A stretch of 64,000 nucleotides of DNA from Bacillus shivajii (GTDB lineage: Bacteria; Bacillota; Bacilli; Bacillales; Salisediminibacteriaceae): the NCBI RefSeq assembly GCF_020519665.1, contig NZ_CP084703.1:3224001-3288000 (forward strand), in the 5' to 3' direction. This document shows positions 16,433-24,070 of this stretch, piece after piece. The position numbers and the translations under genes are program-made. The notes beneath the pieces are model-generated. The model made no database searches. It was not told the origin of the DNA and saw only the letters and a program-made list of their open reading frames with translations. Position 1 is the first letter of the stretch, and each line of letters opens with the position of its first letter.

Positions 16433-16447
16433 ATGAAAGCGCATTAA
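16433..16447. promoter_or_regulatory. Candidate CcpA-binding cre site upstream of ackA
   Basis: ATGAAAGCGCATTAA matches the WTGNAANCGNWNNCW consensus at all defined positions but one. Its centre is about 53 bp upstream of the predicted start point, the arrangement of an activating cre, as known for B. subtilis ackA. CcpA is encoded at 47749-48756. Confidence 0.5.
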
Positions 16448-16585
16448 CAGAAATATAACACAGGATGAATTATAAACACTGTCATTATAATGTTTACAAA
16501 GGAGTATATAATCTGTTTATAAATAAACGGTCAATTATTGCAACAGTTTTATTGAATATTGACAGTTTTATGAACCTTTTTGTTT

Positions 16586-16966
16586 GGCTCTTCTCGCATA
16601 GATTGTTGTTTTCGAGAAATTTTTCGGGCTTGGTTTACGTTACAGACGGACGCTTTCACCTCTAGGCACAAGTGTGACATCCGTTCAAGCTGCGCTTCAC
16701 TTGCATTCACGGTGTCTTCTTTGCACCTCTAGGCACAAGCGCGACATCCGTTCAAGCTGCGCTTCACTTGCATTCACGGTGTCTTCTTTGCCGCGGGCAA
16801 CGCTTCAGCCAATATGTTTCCTGTCTCTTCCTCTGCGAGCAACGCTATGCAGCTTTGTCCGTCGAGACAACTCGTAGCTTATTCATGATGCTACGCTCGT
16901 CGCTGGAGTCGCCGCCTTTCACACAACCAAATTTTTTTTATAGCAACAAAGTTTACGAAAAGAGCC
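16586..16966. repeat. MITE-like repeat family 2, copy E, enlarged by internal repeats
   Basis: The left end GGCTCTTCTCGCATAGATTG (16586) and the complement of the right end GGCTCTTTTCGTAAACTTTG (ending 16966) form the terminal inverted repeat. Inside are two tandem copies of the GTGCCTAGAGGTG family (about 16655-16800; unit about 76 bp) and one covarying hairpin (TGTCTC 16822-16827, GAGACA 16864-16869). Any frames here are repeat-derived. Confidence 0.65.
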
Positions 16967-16968
16967 TT

Positions 16969-17976
16969 TTATTTTGATAAATGATCATCAAACCAATCTG
17001 AAATGCGCTTCATCATATCTTGCAGAGATTTTTCATTTGAAAATGAAGGAAGTTCTGCTAATAATGCTTGTTTTGGACCTTGGACCCCTTCTTTTCTTTT
17101 CCTTAGTATGAGTATACTTTTTCCCCACTGGTCATTTTTAAACATTGTTTTTGGAAGCTGCATAAGCGAGTATATATACCCTTCACTCTTCAAATAATCA
17201 TGTAACTTTTTTGCTTCTTCTGATTCAAAGAGAAAGTTCGGCACGATAAAAAATAAAAAGCCGCCTTCTTTTACATGGTTCATCGATTGTTCAATCAATA
17301 AATGGTGTACATATGAATGTCCTTCATCTGCTTTAAGTGAATATTTCTCTGAAATATCGTCATTTGGGTAAAAACCAACAGGAAGATCAGAAATAACAGC
17401 ATCTACATTTTGTACAAAAGGTGATGCAACACTATCTTGATGGAAAAGATCAATATTATGTGATTGTAAGTTTGCATTTACGTAGGCAAGCTTTAATAAT
17501 GTTTCATCAGCTTCTGCTCCGATCGCATGAGATTCTTTTTTTAATTGATTCATGACACCCATTAAAAGGTTACCCGCACCTACTGCTGGGTCTAATAGTA
17601 CTTTTGGTTTGTCGCTGCTTTCATAACTGAGAACTTTCTCTACTAAATAACCGACAAATAAACTTACTGCATCCGGAGTCATAGCATGGTGAGGTTGAGT
17701 GCCTTCCTTCATCCCTTTTAAAACAGCTAGCTGAACAGCTCTGCGACTTTCCTCTTTATGTAAGTTTTCAAGTGCAGGAGCTTGTTCGACAATGTTTTGT
17801 AACTTTTTCTTTTTCAATTCATCTAGTGATAATGAATCAGCCATTTCTGGATAATAAAGCACTTCACCCATTTCACCTAATGCGTCTAAATAAGGAATAT
17901 TCCGTTCACTTTTTAACAATATTGCGCCTTCATCTAAAGCTTGGTATAGTTTCTCTGTCTTTGTTTCTGCCTGCAT
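16969..17976 (-). CDS. ytxK: YtxK: class I SAM-dependent (N6-adenine type) methyltransferase
   Basis: A protein of 335 residues. The SAM site LDPAVGAGNLLMG is near residue 125. The position of the N6-adenine motif IV reads SDLPVGFYP instead of the usual NPPY/F, so target specificity is unsure. The C-terminal part has a FLFFIVPNFLFES helix-strand pair. There is no recognisable restriction or DNA target recognition domain, so an orphan house-keeping methyltransferase is more likely than a restriction partner. GGAGAGG precedes the ATG. Gene order ytxK-ackA downstream of tpx is as in B. subtilis. Confidence 0.88.
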   Translation of the reverse strand: MQAETKTEKLYQALDEGAILLKSERNIPYLDALGEMGEVLYYPEMADSLSLDELKKKKLQNIVEQAPALENLHKEESRRAVQLAVLKGMKEGTQPHHAMTPDAVSLFVGYLVEKVLSYESSDKPKVLLDPAVGAGNLLMGVMNQLKKESHAIGAEADETLLKLAYVNANLQSHNIDLFHQDSVASPFVQNVDAVISDLPVGFYPNDDISEKYSLKADEGHSYVHHLLIEQSMNHVKEGGFLFFIVPNFLFESEEAKKLHDYLKSEGYIYSLMQLPKTMFKNDQWGKSILILRKRKEGVQGPKQALLAELPSFSNEKSLQDMMKRISDWFDDHLSK

Positions 17977-18163
17977 TTACTTCCTCTCCAATCATTTCTA
18001 GATCTTTTATTCATTCAAGTATTGTACCAAAAAGTGAATGAATATGCTTATGCTGAGCATAAATTATATTTTTGAAGAGAAAATGCAGAATTTTTAACAC
18101 TTACTTTGTCCCCGAGCAGTAATGTCATTGGAAGAAGGAGGTTATAATAGAAACCTCCTTCAC

Positions 18164-18295
18164 CTATAGTCCACCACAAGAACGCTTTGTTTTTTTCTCC
18201 GTTCTTTTTTTCACACCTTTTGAAGAGTCTATATTAAAGTTGATCTTTACATCATGAGATATTTTTGTTAATCGCGAGGCTTTATTTCTAGCCAT
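18164..18295 (-). CDS. Very small basic protein, 43 aa
   Basis: The frame MARNKASRLTKISHDVKINF ... KRTEKKTKRSCGGL is strongly basic and has a single Cys near its end. Its ATG overlaps the stop of the preceding frame (TAATG), which implies coupled translation. A GAAGGAGGTT/AACCTCCTTC hairpin (18134-18143, 18152-18161) follows the stop but has no T run. Function unknown; small basic proteins of this kind are often spore-core components in Bacillus, which is only an inference. Confidence 0.5.
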   Translation of the reverse strand: MARNKASRLTKISHDVKINFNIDSSKGVKKRTEKKTKRSCGGL

Positions 18296-18465
18296 TACGA
18301 TTTATCCGTCCCTGTATATTCATTTAAATATTCATTTTCACCAGGGGAGTATTTAGTATCTTGAAGGCTATATTCCTTTGTTCCTGGATGTGGTGTCTCA
18401 TGTTCAATTTCAGGTATATCAATTTTTTCAATTTCATTATTTCTTCTTTTCTCATCCTTTTTCAT
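18295..18465 (-). CDS. Small acidic hydrophilic protein, 56 aa
   Basis: It begins MKKDEKRRNNEIEKIDIPEI and ends NEYLNEYTGTDKS. The composition is polar with no hydrophobic segment. The stop TAA overlaps the next ATG (TAATG), forming a two-gene unit with the 43-aa frame. The amino-acid-like composition and the coupling argue for a real gene. No clear Shine-Dalgarno is seen before the ATG, so the call is moderate. Confidence 0.45.
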   Translation of the reverse strand: MKKDEKRRNNEIEKIDIPEIEHETPHPGTKEYSLQDTKYSPGENEYLNEYTGTDKS

Positions 18466-18498
18466 TTAACCACACTTTCTCTCAGTTATTTATTTTGT

Positions 18499-18636
18499 TT
18501 ACCCTTTTGAACCAGGACCAGACTTTGGACGATGATGATTGCTTCTTTTATATTCTTCCTTTACATCTGGCAAACTTTCCTCTGGTGTATTGTTATTCGT
18601 TAATGCAGCATTTTTTTGTGCTTTTCGCTTTCTCAT
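18499..18636 (-). CDS. Very small basic protein, 45 aa
   Basis: The frame MRKRKAQKNAALTNNNTPEE ... HHRPKSGPGSKG follows a GGGGGATGGTC that can act as ribosome binding site. Basic ends and an Asn/Pro/Gly-rich middle recall minor small acid-soluble spore proteins (SspO/SspP-like size and composition), but no alignment-level similarity can be claimed. It is 33 bp upstream of the 56-aa frame in the same direction. Confidence 0.45.
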   Translation of the reverse strand: MRKRKAQKNAALTNNNTPEESLPDVKEEYKRSNHHRPKSGPGSKG

Positions 18637-18789
18637 GACCATCCCCCTTTTTCACTTTGTTACCCTTTATTTTGCGATAACACGAGAAAATCAAACGAGG
18701 TAATTAATGTCTGATAAAATTCACATCATAAAAAGCAAACACAAGAAAATACTAAATACACACTCAAAAAATTGGGAGGCATAATAATA

Positions 18790-19011
18790 TTGAAAGATGA
18801 TCGTTCAAGAAAAGAGCAAATTAGAAGTATCCAATCTGAAACAATGAATTCAGCGATCTTAAACGATGTTGTTAACAATGAATTCGAACAATACCCTGGA
18901 CAGAATGAACAGTTGGTCGAAAGTGATTCATTGTCAGCATTTGAAAGAGAGATTGTTGCACATACTGTTGACGGTAAAACATGGAACTCAATAAAGGGAA
19001 ATCGTCAATAA
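18790..19011 (+). CDS. Small hydrophilic protein of unknown function, 73 aa
   Basis: A TTG at 18790 has GGGAGG 10 bases upstream and is preferred to the TTG at 18772, which lies at the ribosome binding site itself. The product begins MKDDRSRKEQIRSIQSETMN and is soluble and slightly acidic, with the tail EIVAHTVDGKTWNSIKGNRQ. A clear terminator follows within 10 bp. Divergent from the three tiny minus-strand frames. Confidence 0.6.
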   Translation: MKDDRSRKEQIRSIQSETMNSAILNDVVNNEFEQYPGQNEQLVESDSLSAFEREIVAHTVDGKTWNSIKGNRQ

Positions 19012-19018
19012 TAAGCGC

Positions 19019-19056
19019 AAAAAAACCTCCGAGGTTTAAATAACCTGGAGGTTTTG
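19019..19056. terminator. Bidirectional terminator between the 73-aa gene and tpx
   Basis: AAAACCTCC and GGAGGTTTT form the outer stem with an inner AGGTT/AACCT pairing. A and T runs lie on both sides. Confidence 0.85.
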
Positions 19057-19092
19057 GTAATTAAGAGAGATGCTTTTACCAACTCTTCAATT

Positions 19093-19593
19093 TTATTTTG
19101 CACTTGTTGCTGCTTCTAACGCCGCATTATAATCTGGATGCTCTGTTACTTCTGGAACATATTCAACGTAAGTTACCTTGTCTGAACTATCAACAACGAA
19201 GATCGAACGAGATAGTAGACGTAGTTCTTTTATTGCAACACCATAGTTTTCCCCAAATGACAAATCTCTGTGGTCAGAAAGGACTTGTAAATTATCAATT
19301 CCTTCAGCAGCACACCAACGCTTTTGTGCAAACGGCAGGTCAACGCTTATTGTTAACACTTCAACACCATCAAGCTTGGCTGCTTCTTCATTGAACTTGC
19401 GCGTTTGTTGTTCACAAACACCTGTATCAATTGATGGGACAACACTAATGAGTCGAACCTTTCCTGAAGAATCAGATAGTGCCACTTCTGATAGATCATT
19501 TGCTAAAACTGTGAAATCAGGTGCTTTGTCACCGACTTTCACTTGGTTTCCTGTAAGTGTTACTGGGTTTCCTTTAAATGTTACTTCTGTCAT
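19093..19593 (-). CDS. tpx: Thiol peroxidase Tpx
   Basis: A peroxiredoxin of 166 residues, the standard Tpx length. The peroxidatic cysteine is in [14 protein letters not shown] (about residue 60) and the resolving cysteine in KRWCAAEGI (about 94), with the family sequence [12 protein letters not shown] near the N terminus. An in-frame ATG exists further upstream at 19683, but GAGGAGG lies directly before the ATG at 19593. It reduces hydroperoxides using thioredoxin. Neighbour order tpx-ytxK is conserved. Confidence 0.95.
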   Translation of the reverse strand: MTEVTFKGNPVTLTGNQVKVGDKAPDFTVLANDLSEVALSDSSGKVRLISVVPSIDTGVCEQQTRKFNEEAAKLDGVEVLTISVDLPFAQKRWCAAEGIDNLQVLSDHRDLSFGENYGVAIKELRLLSRSIFVVDSSDKVTYVEYVPEVTEHPDYNAALEAATSAK

Positions 19594-19732
19594 TTGAGAA
19601 ATCTCCTCCTCGAAAAAAATTGGATCTACATACTTAAAATACCACACATTGCTCTTGTTAAACAGCAAAACGAATTGGAACATTACAAAAATGGTGAACC
19701 GCTTTAACTTTCATTTAAATACGTTTTACATA

Positions 19733-20090
19733 AACAAAACTTGGCTTATCGTTAAAGAGATCCTTAGTACTCTTCACCTGCGACGAGTAACCGCAGGAGC
19801 AATTATTATCTGCGACGAGTAACCGCAGGAGCAATTATTATCTGCGACGAGTAACCGCAGGAGCAATTATTATCTGCGACGAGTAACCGCAGGAGCAATT
19901 ATTATCTGCGACGAGTAACCGCAGGAGCAAGCGAAGTGTGCTTACTTAGAAGCTCTTATGCTTTAGTGCAAGCCCTTATAATGAACTTCGGCTAATTTCG
20001 ATCACGTCCTGTGATCAACGCCGAAGTCACCACCTCCTGTGGAAGTAAGCCTTAGTTGCAGTTATACTTTAACCCCCTTAGCAAAGTTAA
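19733..20090. repeat. Dispersed repeat family 4 with a paired-change hairpin, carrying a tandem array
   Basis: It starts with AAACTTGGCTTATCGTTAAA and ends at AAGCCTTAGTTGCAGTTATACTT. It contains the stem ACTTCGGC (19985-19992) with GCCGAAGT (20020-20027), followed by CACCACCTCCTGTGGAAGTA. The relative at 47495-47735 has the same flanks, but its stem reads ACTTCTG/CAGAAGT. The 32-bp tandem array is embedded at its 5' side. Confidence 0.65.
19778..19928. repeat. Tandem 32-bp repeat, four full units and a partial fifth
   Basis: Units begin at 19778, 19810, 19842, 19874 and 19906 with the core CTGCGACGAGTAACCGCAGG, then AGCA and the linker ATTATTAT. All units are identical. The core is the reverse complement of the unit at 14453-14539, and the period is the same. 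Identical linkers mean this is a minisatellite-type array and not a CRISPR. Confidence 0.9.
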
Positions 20091-20110
20091 AAATTCTTAA
20101 AGTAAAATAA

Positions 20111-20136
20111 AAACACTCGGGATAACCGAGTGTTAA
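20111..20136 (-). terminator. Terminator of ytfJ
   Basis: AACACTCGG (20112-20120) pairs with CCGAGTGTT (20126-20134), with T-rich sequence following on the minus strand. The ytfJ stop codon (20133-20135) lies within the 5' arm as read on the minus strand. Confidence 0.8.
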
Positions 20137-20603
20137 AAATCAAGTGGTTCACCAGGGTTACGGTTTGTATTTGTCGCCTGCTGTGTTGTTTGGTTATTTG
20201 CCGTTGGTGAAGTTTGAATCATTTGCTGAATTTTTTCCACGACTTGTGGTGCAAATTCCATCAGCTTTTCGTAAAAATGCGCTTGTTGATCCAGGTGAAT
20301 CATTTTTACGCCATGAGTACCAACGATCAAAAAGGCAATTGGTGTAATGGAGACTCCACCACCACTACCTCCACCAAATGGGTGCTTTTTCTCAGGCGTA
20401 CTAGAAGAGGATTGTCCCGTGTTCTTTAATACAAACTCACTTCCCCCTGCTGCAAAACCAAACCCTACCTTTGAGACCGGGAGTATAACACTACCGTCTG
20501 GAGTTTCAACAGGGTCACCTATGATCGTGTTGACATCGACCATTGCTTTTAAATTTTCCATGGCTGTTTTCATTAAACCTTCAATTGGATGATGATCAGA
20601 CAT
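20133..20603 (-). CDS. ytfJ: Sporulation protein YtfJ (GerW family)
   Basis: A protein of 156 residues. It begins MSDHHPIEGLMKTAMENLKA, followed by the family core TIIGDPVETPDGSVILPVSKVGFGFAAGGSEF (blocks GDPVETPDGSVILPVSKVGF and GFAAGGSEF), a glycine-rich GGGSGGGVSITPIAFLIV and a low-complexity Thr/Asn tail. In B. subtilis it affects spore germination in some media. AAGGAGG precedes the ATG, which lies 8 bp inside the end of ytfI, so the two are cotranscribed. Confidence 0.95.
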   Translation of the reverse strand: MSDHHPIEGLMKTAMENLKAMVDVNTIIGDPVETPDGSVILPVSKVGFGFAAGGSEFVLKNTGQSSSSTPEKKHPFGGGSGGGVSITPIAFLIVGTHGVKMIHLDQQAHFYEKLMEFAPQVVEKIQQMIQTSPTANNQTTQQATNTNRNPGEPLDF

Positions 20604-21270
20604 TCATATCCCTCCTTGCATTCCGTACTGGATTTTGTAAAAAAGGTTTGCCTTTTTGCCAATGACGGATAACCTTTAATCCCGCAAGGATAGCATGTCC
20701 GATTCTAAAGGAAACCATGCATTCAAATTTGGTCGCAAGTTCCATTTCTTGAAACTTTGGTACAACATCGATAGAGGGAGATACGTTTAATTGAAATAAA
20801 TGAGCAGCAAATCCAACTACATTCCCTTTGATTCCCCATACCACTCCACTTATCGAACCAGTCAATGCCGCATCTCCTGTCCCAATCTCTGTATACCAAC
20901 TCAATTTATTCACGTGTATTTTAGCCATAAAATTCCTTACAATCGTATGAAAGCCAAAAACATGTGTTAAAAAACGTTCAAATTGTTCAAGGTCATAAAT
21001 AAATTCAAACACATTAAATTTTCGTTTCTTTTCAACATCGGAACCTATGCCTGTTTCTTCTTCGATGACAAGAGAGGGAGATTCTTTATCAATTGCTAAG
21101 AGTGGAATTTTAACTGTATATCTAATAAAACCAAACAATAATCGAAATTGAATAAGCCCCTCATCGTCTTGACCATTATGACTATATGATACATACAACG
21201 TAAGTTTTAAAATGGCGAGAATAAACATGAAAATAATAATAACTAATAGAATAATGAGTATCCATTTCAT
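20596..21270 (-). CDS. ytfI: YtfI, DUF2953 membrane-anchored protein
   Basis: A protein of 224 residues from the ATG at 21270 (AAGGAGGGACTTACA upstream). A longer reading to 21354 would cross the terminator arm and is rejected. Residues 2-24 form a membrane anchor (WILIILLVIIIFMFILAIL). The rest is the DUF2953 domain with FRLLFGFIRYTVKIP and a C-terminal FRIGHAILAGLKVIRHWQKG amphipathic region. It is always beside ytfJ in bacilli, which suggests a spore-related role, but the activity is unknown. Confidence 0.9.
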   Translation of the reverse strand: MKWILIILLVIIIFMFILAILKLTLYVSYSHNGQDDEGLIQFRLLFGFIRYTVKIPLLAIDKESPSLVIEEETGIGSDVEKKRKFNVFEFIYDLEQFERFLTHVFGFHTIVRNFMAKIHVNKLSWYTEIGTGDAALTGSISGVVWGIKGNVVGFAAHLFQLNVSPSIDVVPKFQEMELATKFECMVSFRIGHAILAGLKVIRHWQKGKPFLQNPVRNARRDMNV

Positions 21271-21331
21271 TGTAAGTCCCTCCTTGTCAAAGTATCGACC
21301 AAGAGAACGTGATACATACAAAATAATATCC

Positions 21332-21366
21332 AAAAATACCCAAGTGCCTGGCACCTGGGTATTTTT
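21332..21366 (-). terminator. Terminator between yteJ and ytfI
   Basis: AAAAATACCCA, inner GTGCC-T-GGCAC, TGGGTATTTTT. It has nearly perfect two-fold symmetry and is placed 3 bp after the yteJ stop, separating yteJ from ytfIJ. Confidence 0.9.
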
Positions 21367-21369
21367 AGG

Positions 21370-21894
21370 TTATATATTTTCCGTTTTTACTGCGTGTTTT
21401 TTTCTAGGCTCTAAAACAACAAACGTATCTGCAAAGTAATCATGCAATCCTTTCTTTAGCGGATGGAATGCAACAATTAAATAAAGAATGTTTGTAATAA
21501 ATATAGATTGATGAATGTAGCGGCCGAACACTTCACGTATTATTACATCACGCCAAGTTAGTTCTTTCTTTTCGGAGAGTACCTTCACACCTATGATCAT
21601 TTTACCAATCGTTTGTCGGTAAACTTTTGTCATAACCGTAAAGTAACCAAAACTGATGACAGCCGTTAATAAACCGCCCAATGTATAAATCCCCCAGCCC
21701 CATTCACTCAAATCTGTAAAAGCAAGAGCCGGTGTGAGAACAATCCCATTTAAACTTGTTACGACTAGTAGATCAATCAAATACGCCCATAATCTCATCC
21801 AAAACCCAGCTAAAACATGTTCTTCTGATGAAGGTTCTTCAAATACTTTCGTTTCTTCATTGACTTGTGTTGATGTTTCATTTTCATAGGCCAA
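21370..21894 (-). CDS. yteJ: YteJ, RDD-family membrane protein
   Basis: An RDD-domain protein of 174 residues with three or four membrane segments (about 35-60, 70-92 and 128-148). The RDD signature is GFWMRLWAYLIDLLVV, and QTIGKMIIGVKVLSEKKE follows the second pair. A GTG at 21903 lies at the end of sppA with no ribosome binding site. GAGGTGA is well placed for the TTG at 21894, so TTG is preferred. The gene follows sppA by about 10 bp and is probably cotranscribed, perhaps acting in the same membrane process. Confidence 0.88.
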   Translation of the reverse strand: MAYENETSTQVNEETKVFEEPSSEEHVLAGFWMRLWAYLIDLLVVTSLNGIVLTPALAFTDLSEWGWGIYTLGGLLTAVISFGYFTVMTKVYRQTIGKMIIGVKVLSEKKELTWRDVIIREVFGRYIHQSIFITNILYLIVAFHPLKKGLHDYFADTFVVLEPRKKHAVKTENI

Positions 21895-21904
21895 TTCACT
21901 CACC

Positions 21905-22906
21905 TCAATTCGTGTACAAATATAACAATTGTGGTCCCTGGTTTTGTTGCATCCATTCTTTCATTCCATATAACTGGAGCTGATCTGAGAAAACACTTTT
22001 GGCCGCAACCGAAAACAAGGAAGGTAAACCTAAGTGTGACTGATATTCTACAACATCTAAATTGCCACGACCTACATCTTCACGAATGTCGTCTAGCACT
22101 TCTTCAAAATGACCTAATCCATCAATTAAGCCTGCTTCAAGCGCTTGAGAGCCACTATAAATACGTCCATCTGCCAATTCATAAACTTCGTCTCTCGATA
22201 AGTTTTCACGGCCGTTGTCGATGACATCAACAAACAGTTCATGTGATTCATCGATAAGTTCTTGTAAAATTGCTCGCTCATCTTCTGTCATTTCTCTAGT
22301 TACAGACATAATGTCTTTATAAGGACCGCTTTTAATGACTTCTGAATGAATTCCTAAATCTTCAGCTAACTCCGCTACATTAATCGACTGCATAATGACT
22401 CCAATTGATCCAGTTAACGTTTGCGGGTTTGCATAAATTCTTTCAGCTGGGGCCGCTATATAATATCCTCCACTTGCAGCCATACTCCCCATCGAAATAT
22501 ATACAGGTTTTTCATAATCGTCTTGAATATCAACAATCATATCGTGGATTTCCTGACTTTCAACAACACCGCCACCCGGAGTATTCACTCTTATGACAAC
22601 TCCGTGTACATTTGGATCTTCAGCTGCTGCATCTAATTTTTTCAAAAATGTTCGGTGGTTATATCCGGGAGATTGAAATAATGAAGGTGTATCATAATTA
22701 CTTTGAATGACCCCACTTAAATGAATAACAGCTATTTTTCCCTGTCCATTCCCCTCTTCAATGATGTTTTCTTCAAATCCCCTCTCAGGAGTAGCGAATA
22801 AATCTTCTAGATTTGTTGAAAATACAGTTGATATTAATGAAACTGCACTACCAGTTAAAAACAATGCAGCTGCTAAAAAAATTGCTACCCAGCGTTTTGT
22901 GTTCAT
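21905..22906 (-). CDS. sppA: Signal peptide peptidase SppA
   Basis: A protein of 333 residues. One N-terminal membrane anchor (about 5-27) precedes the protease domain. The catalytic Ser is in MGSMAASGGYYIAA (about 145-158) and the Lys in SEVIKSGPYKDIMS (about 196-209). VIRVNTPGGGVVES is the conserved substrate-groove segment. SppA degrades leftover signal peptides in the membrane and is linked to lantibiotic and envelope stress resistance in B. subtilis. AAGGAGG precedes the ATG. Confidence 0.95.
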   Translation of the reverse strand: MNTKRWVAIFLAAALFLTGSAVSLISTVFSTNLEDLFATPERGFEENIIEEGNGQGKIAVIHLSGVIQSNYDTPSLFQSPGYNHRTFLKKLDAAAEDPNVHGVVIRVNTPGGGVVESQEIHDMIVDIQDDYEKPVYISMGSMAASGGYYIAAPAERIYANPQTLTGSIGVIMQSINVAELAEDLGIHSEVIKSGPYKDIMSVTREMTEDERAILQELIDESHELFVDVIDNGRENLSRDEVYELADGRIYSGSQALEAGLIDGLGHFEEVLDDIREDVGRGNLDVVEYQSHLGLPSLFSVAAKSVFSDQLQLYGMKEWMQQNQGPQLLYLYTN

Positions 22907-23213
22907 GTTCTTTTCCTCCTTAAAATTTTCAAAGATGATTACTTTTAAAGGTTGTCTCTCTTCAAGGTGAGTGTTGATATTATAAGCAGCACCTGTAGCT
23001 CTTTTTCATTACTTGCTGTGGAAACCGACGACGGTAAGGTCACCCATACACATCCCACTATATGTTTAGGTAGTTGTTGTATGCGAACTTATTTACTAAA
23101 GTAGTTATTTAAATGTTCACCGTTTATTCAATATCTTTTGCAGGAAATATAAGCTCTATAGAGAATATTTTCATATAGCACCAAATGCTTGTTTACAGAA
23201 AGGAAGATCCGCC

Positions 23214-24011
23214 ATGACAGACAGAAGAAAAGTGTACCTTTATTACAAACCCTCCGAAGAGCTAGAGCCAAAAATTGAGCAATTACGAACTCTAGGTAGG
23301 AAGTACGACTTCGAACTCGTAAAAGATTATACCGAAGCGAACATTATTGCCAGTATTGGTGGTGATGGTACCTTTTTACAAGCGATTCGAAAAACAAACT
23401 TTCGTGATGATTGCTTGTATGTTGGCATTAATGATGGTCACCTTGGTTTCTACACAGACTTTAGCTTAGATGATATGGACCGTATTGAAGAAGGCTTACA
23501 GTCAGATATCATTGAAGTCCTTCGCTATCCTGTAATCGATGTCACCGTCGATGGATTGAAAACTTTCCAATGTTTAAATGAATGTTCAATTCGTTCAAAC
23601 GTTATTAAAACATTTGCTCTAGATGTTTATATTGATGATTTATATTTTGAAACATTCCGTGGTGACGGCATGGTCATTTCAACACCGACTGGAAGCACGG
23701 CATATAATAAGTCATTAAAAGGAGCTGTTGTAGACCCTCGCCTTAAAGGTATGCAATTAACAGAAATTGCCTCGTTAAATAATAATGAATATCGTACATT
23801 AGGCGCACCACTACTCCTTAATGGAGATCGTAATCTTGTATTAAAAGTAATTCAAGACGGCAATGACCATCCGATTATCGGTGCTGACAATGAAGCATTG
23901 AGTATCCGTCATTGTCACGAAATTCATATTAAACTTGCTTCAAAGCAAATCAAAACATTAAAAATGAAAGATAATTCTTTCTTACACAAAGTAAAACGAA
24001 GCTTTTTATAA
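23214..24011 (+). CDS. nadK: NAD kinase (YtdI-type second paralogue)
   Basis: A protein of 265 residues. The GGDGT motif is in ASIGGDGTFLQAIRKTNF (about 46-63), NE in CLNECSIRS (about 116-124) and the active-site loop in ISTPTGSTAYNKSLKGAVVD (about 155-174). It phosphorylates NAD to NADP. The N-terminal MTDRRKVYLYYKPSEELEPK and the position between sppA/yteJ and ytcJ fit YtdI, one of two NAD kinases in bacilli. GAAAGGAAG precedes the ATG. The 307-bp gap upstream shows nothing recognisable. Confidence 0.94.
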   Translation: MTDRRKVYLYYKPSEELEPKIEQLRTLGRKYDFELVKDYTEANIIASIGGDGTFLQAIRKTNFRDDCLYVGINDGHLGFYTDFSLDDMDRIEEGLQSDIIEVLRYPVIDVTVDGLKTFQCLNECSIRSNVIKTFALDVYIDDLYFETFRGDGMVISTPTGSTAYNKSLKGAVVDPRLKGMQLTEIASLNNNEYRTLGAPLLLNGDRNLVLKVIQDGNDHPIIGADNEALSIRHCHEIHIKLASKQIKTLKMKDNSFLHKVKRSFL

Positions 24012-24032
24012 ATTTACTGTATAGCTAAAGTG

Positions 24033-24070
24033 GAGCAATGCACAGATCATGTGCATTGCTCTTTTCTTTT
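24033..24070. terminator. Terminator of nadK, probably shared with the convergent amidohydrolase gene
   Basis: GAGCAATGCAC (24033-24043), 7-base loop, GTGCATTGCTC (24051-24061), then TTTTCTTTT. Confidence 0.88.

Noticed and set aside
16465-16977. Three frames in the ackA-ytxK gap
   Set aside because: They span MITE-like copy E and its internal repeats, and one crosses the ackA cre region. There is no start signal.
16969-17976. YtxK as part of a restriction-modification system
   Set aside because: There is no specificity or nuclease gene nearby, the gene order is the housekeeping one, and the NPPY motif is altered.
19778-19928. CRISPR-like array of regular repeats
   Set aside because: The 32-bp units are identical throughout, including the short linker. 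There are no unique spacers and no cas genes, so it is a tandem repeat.
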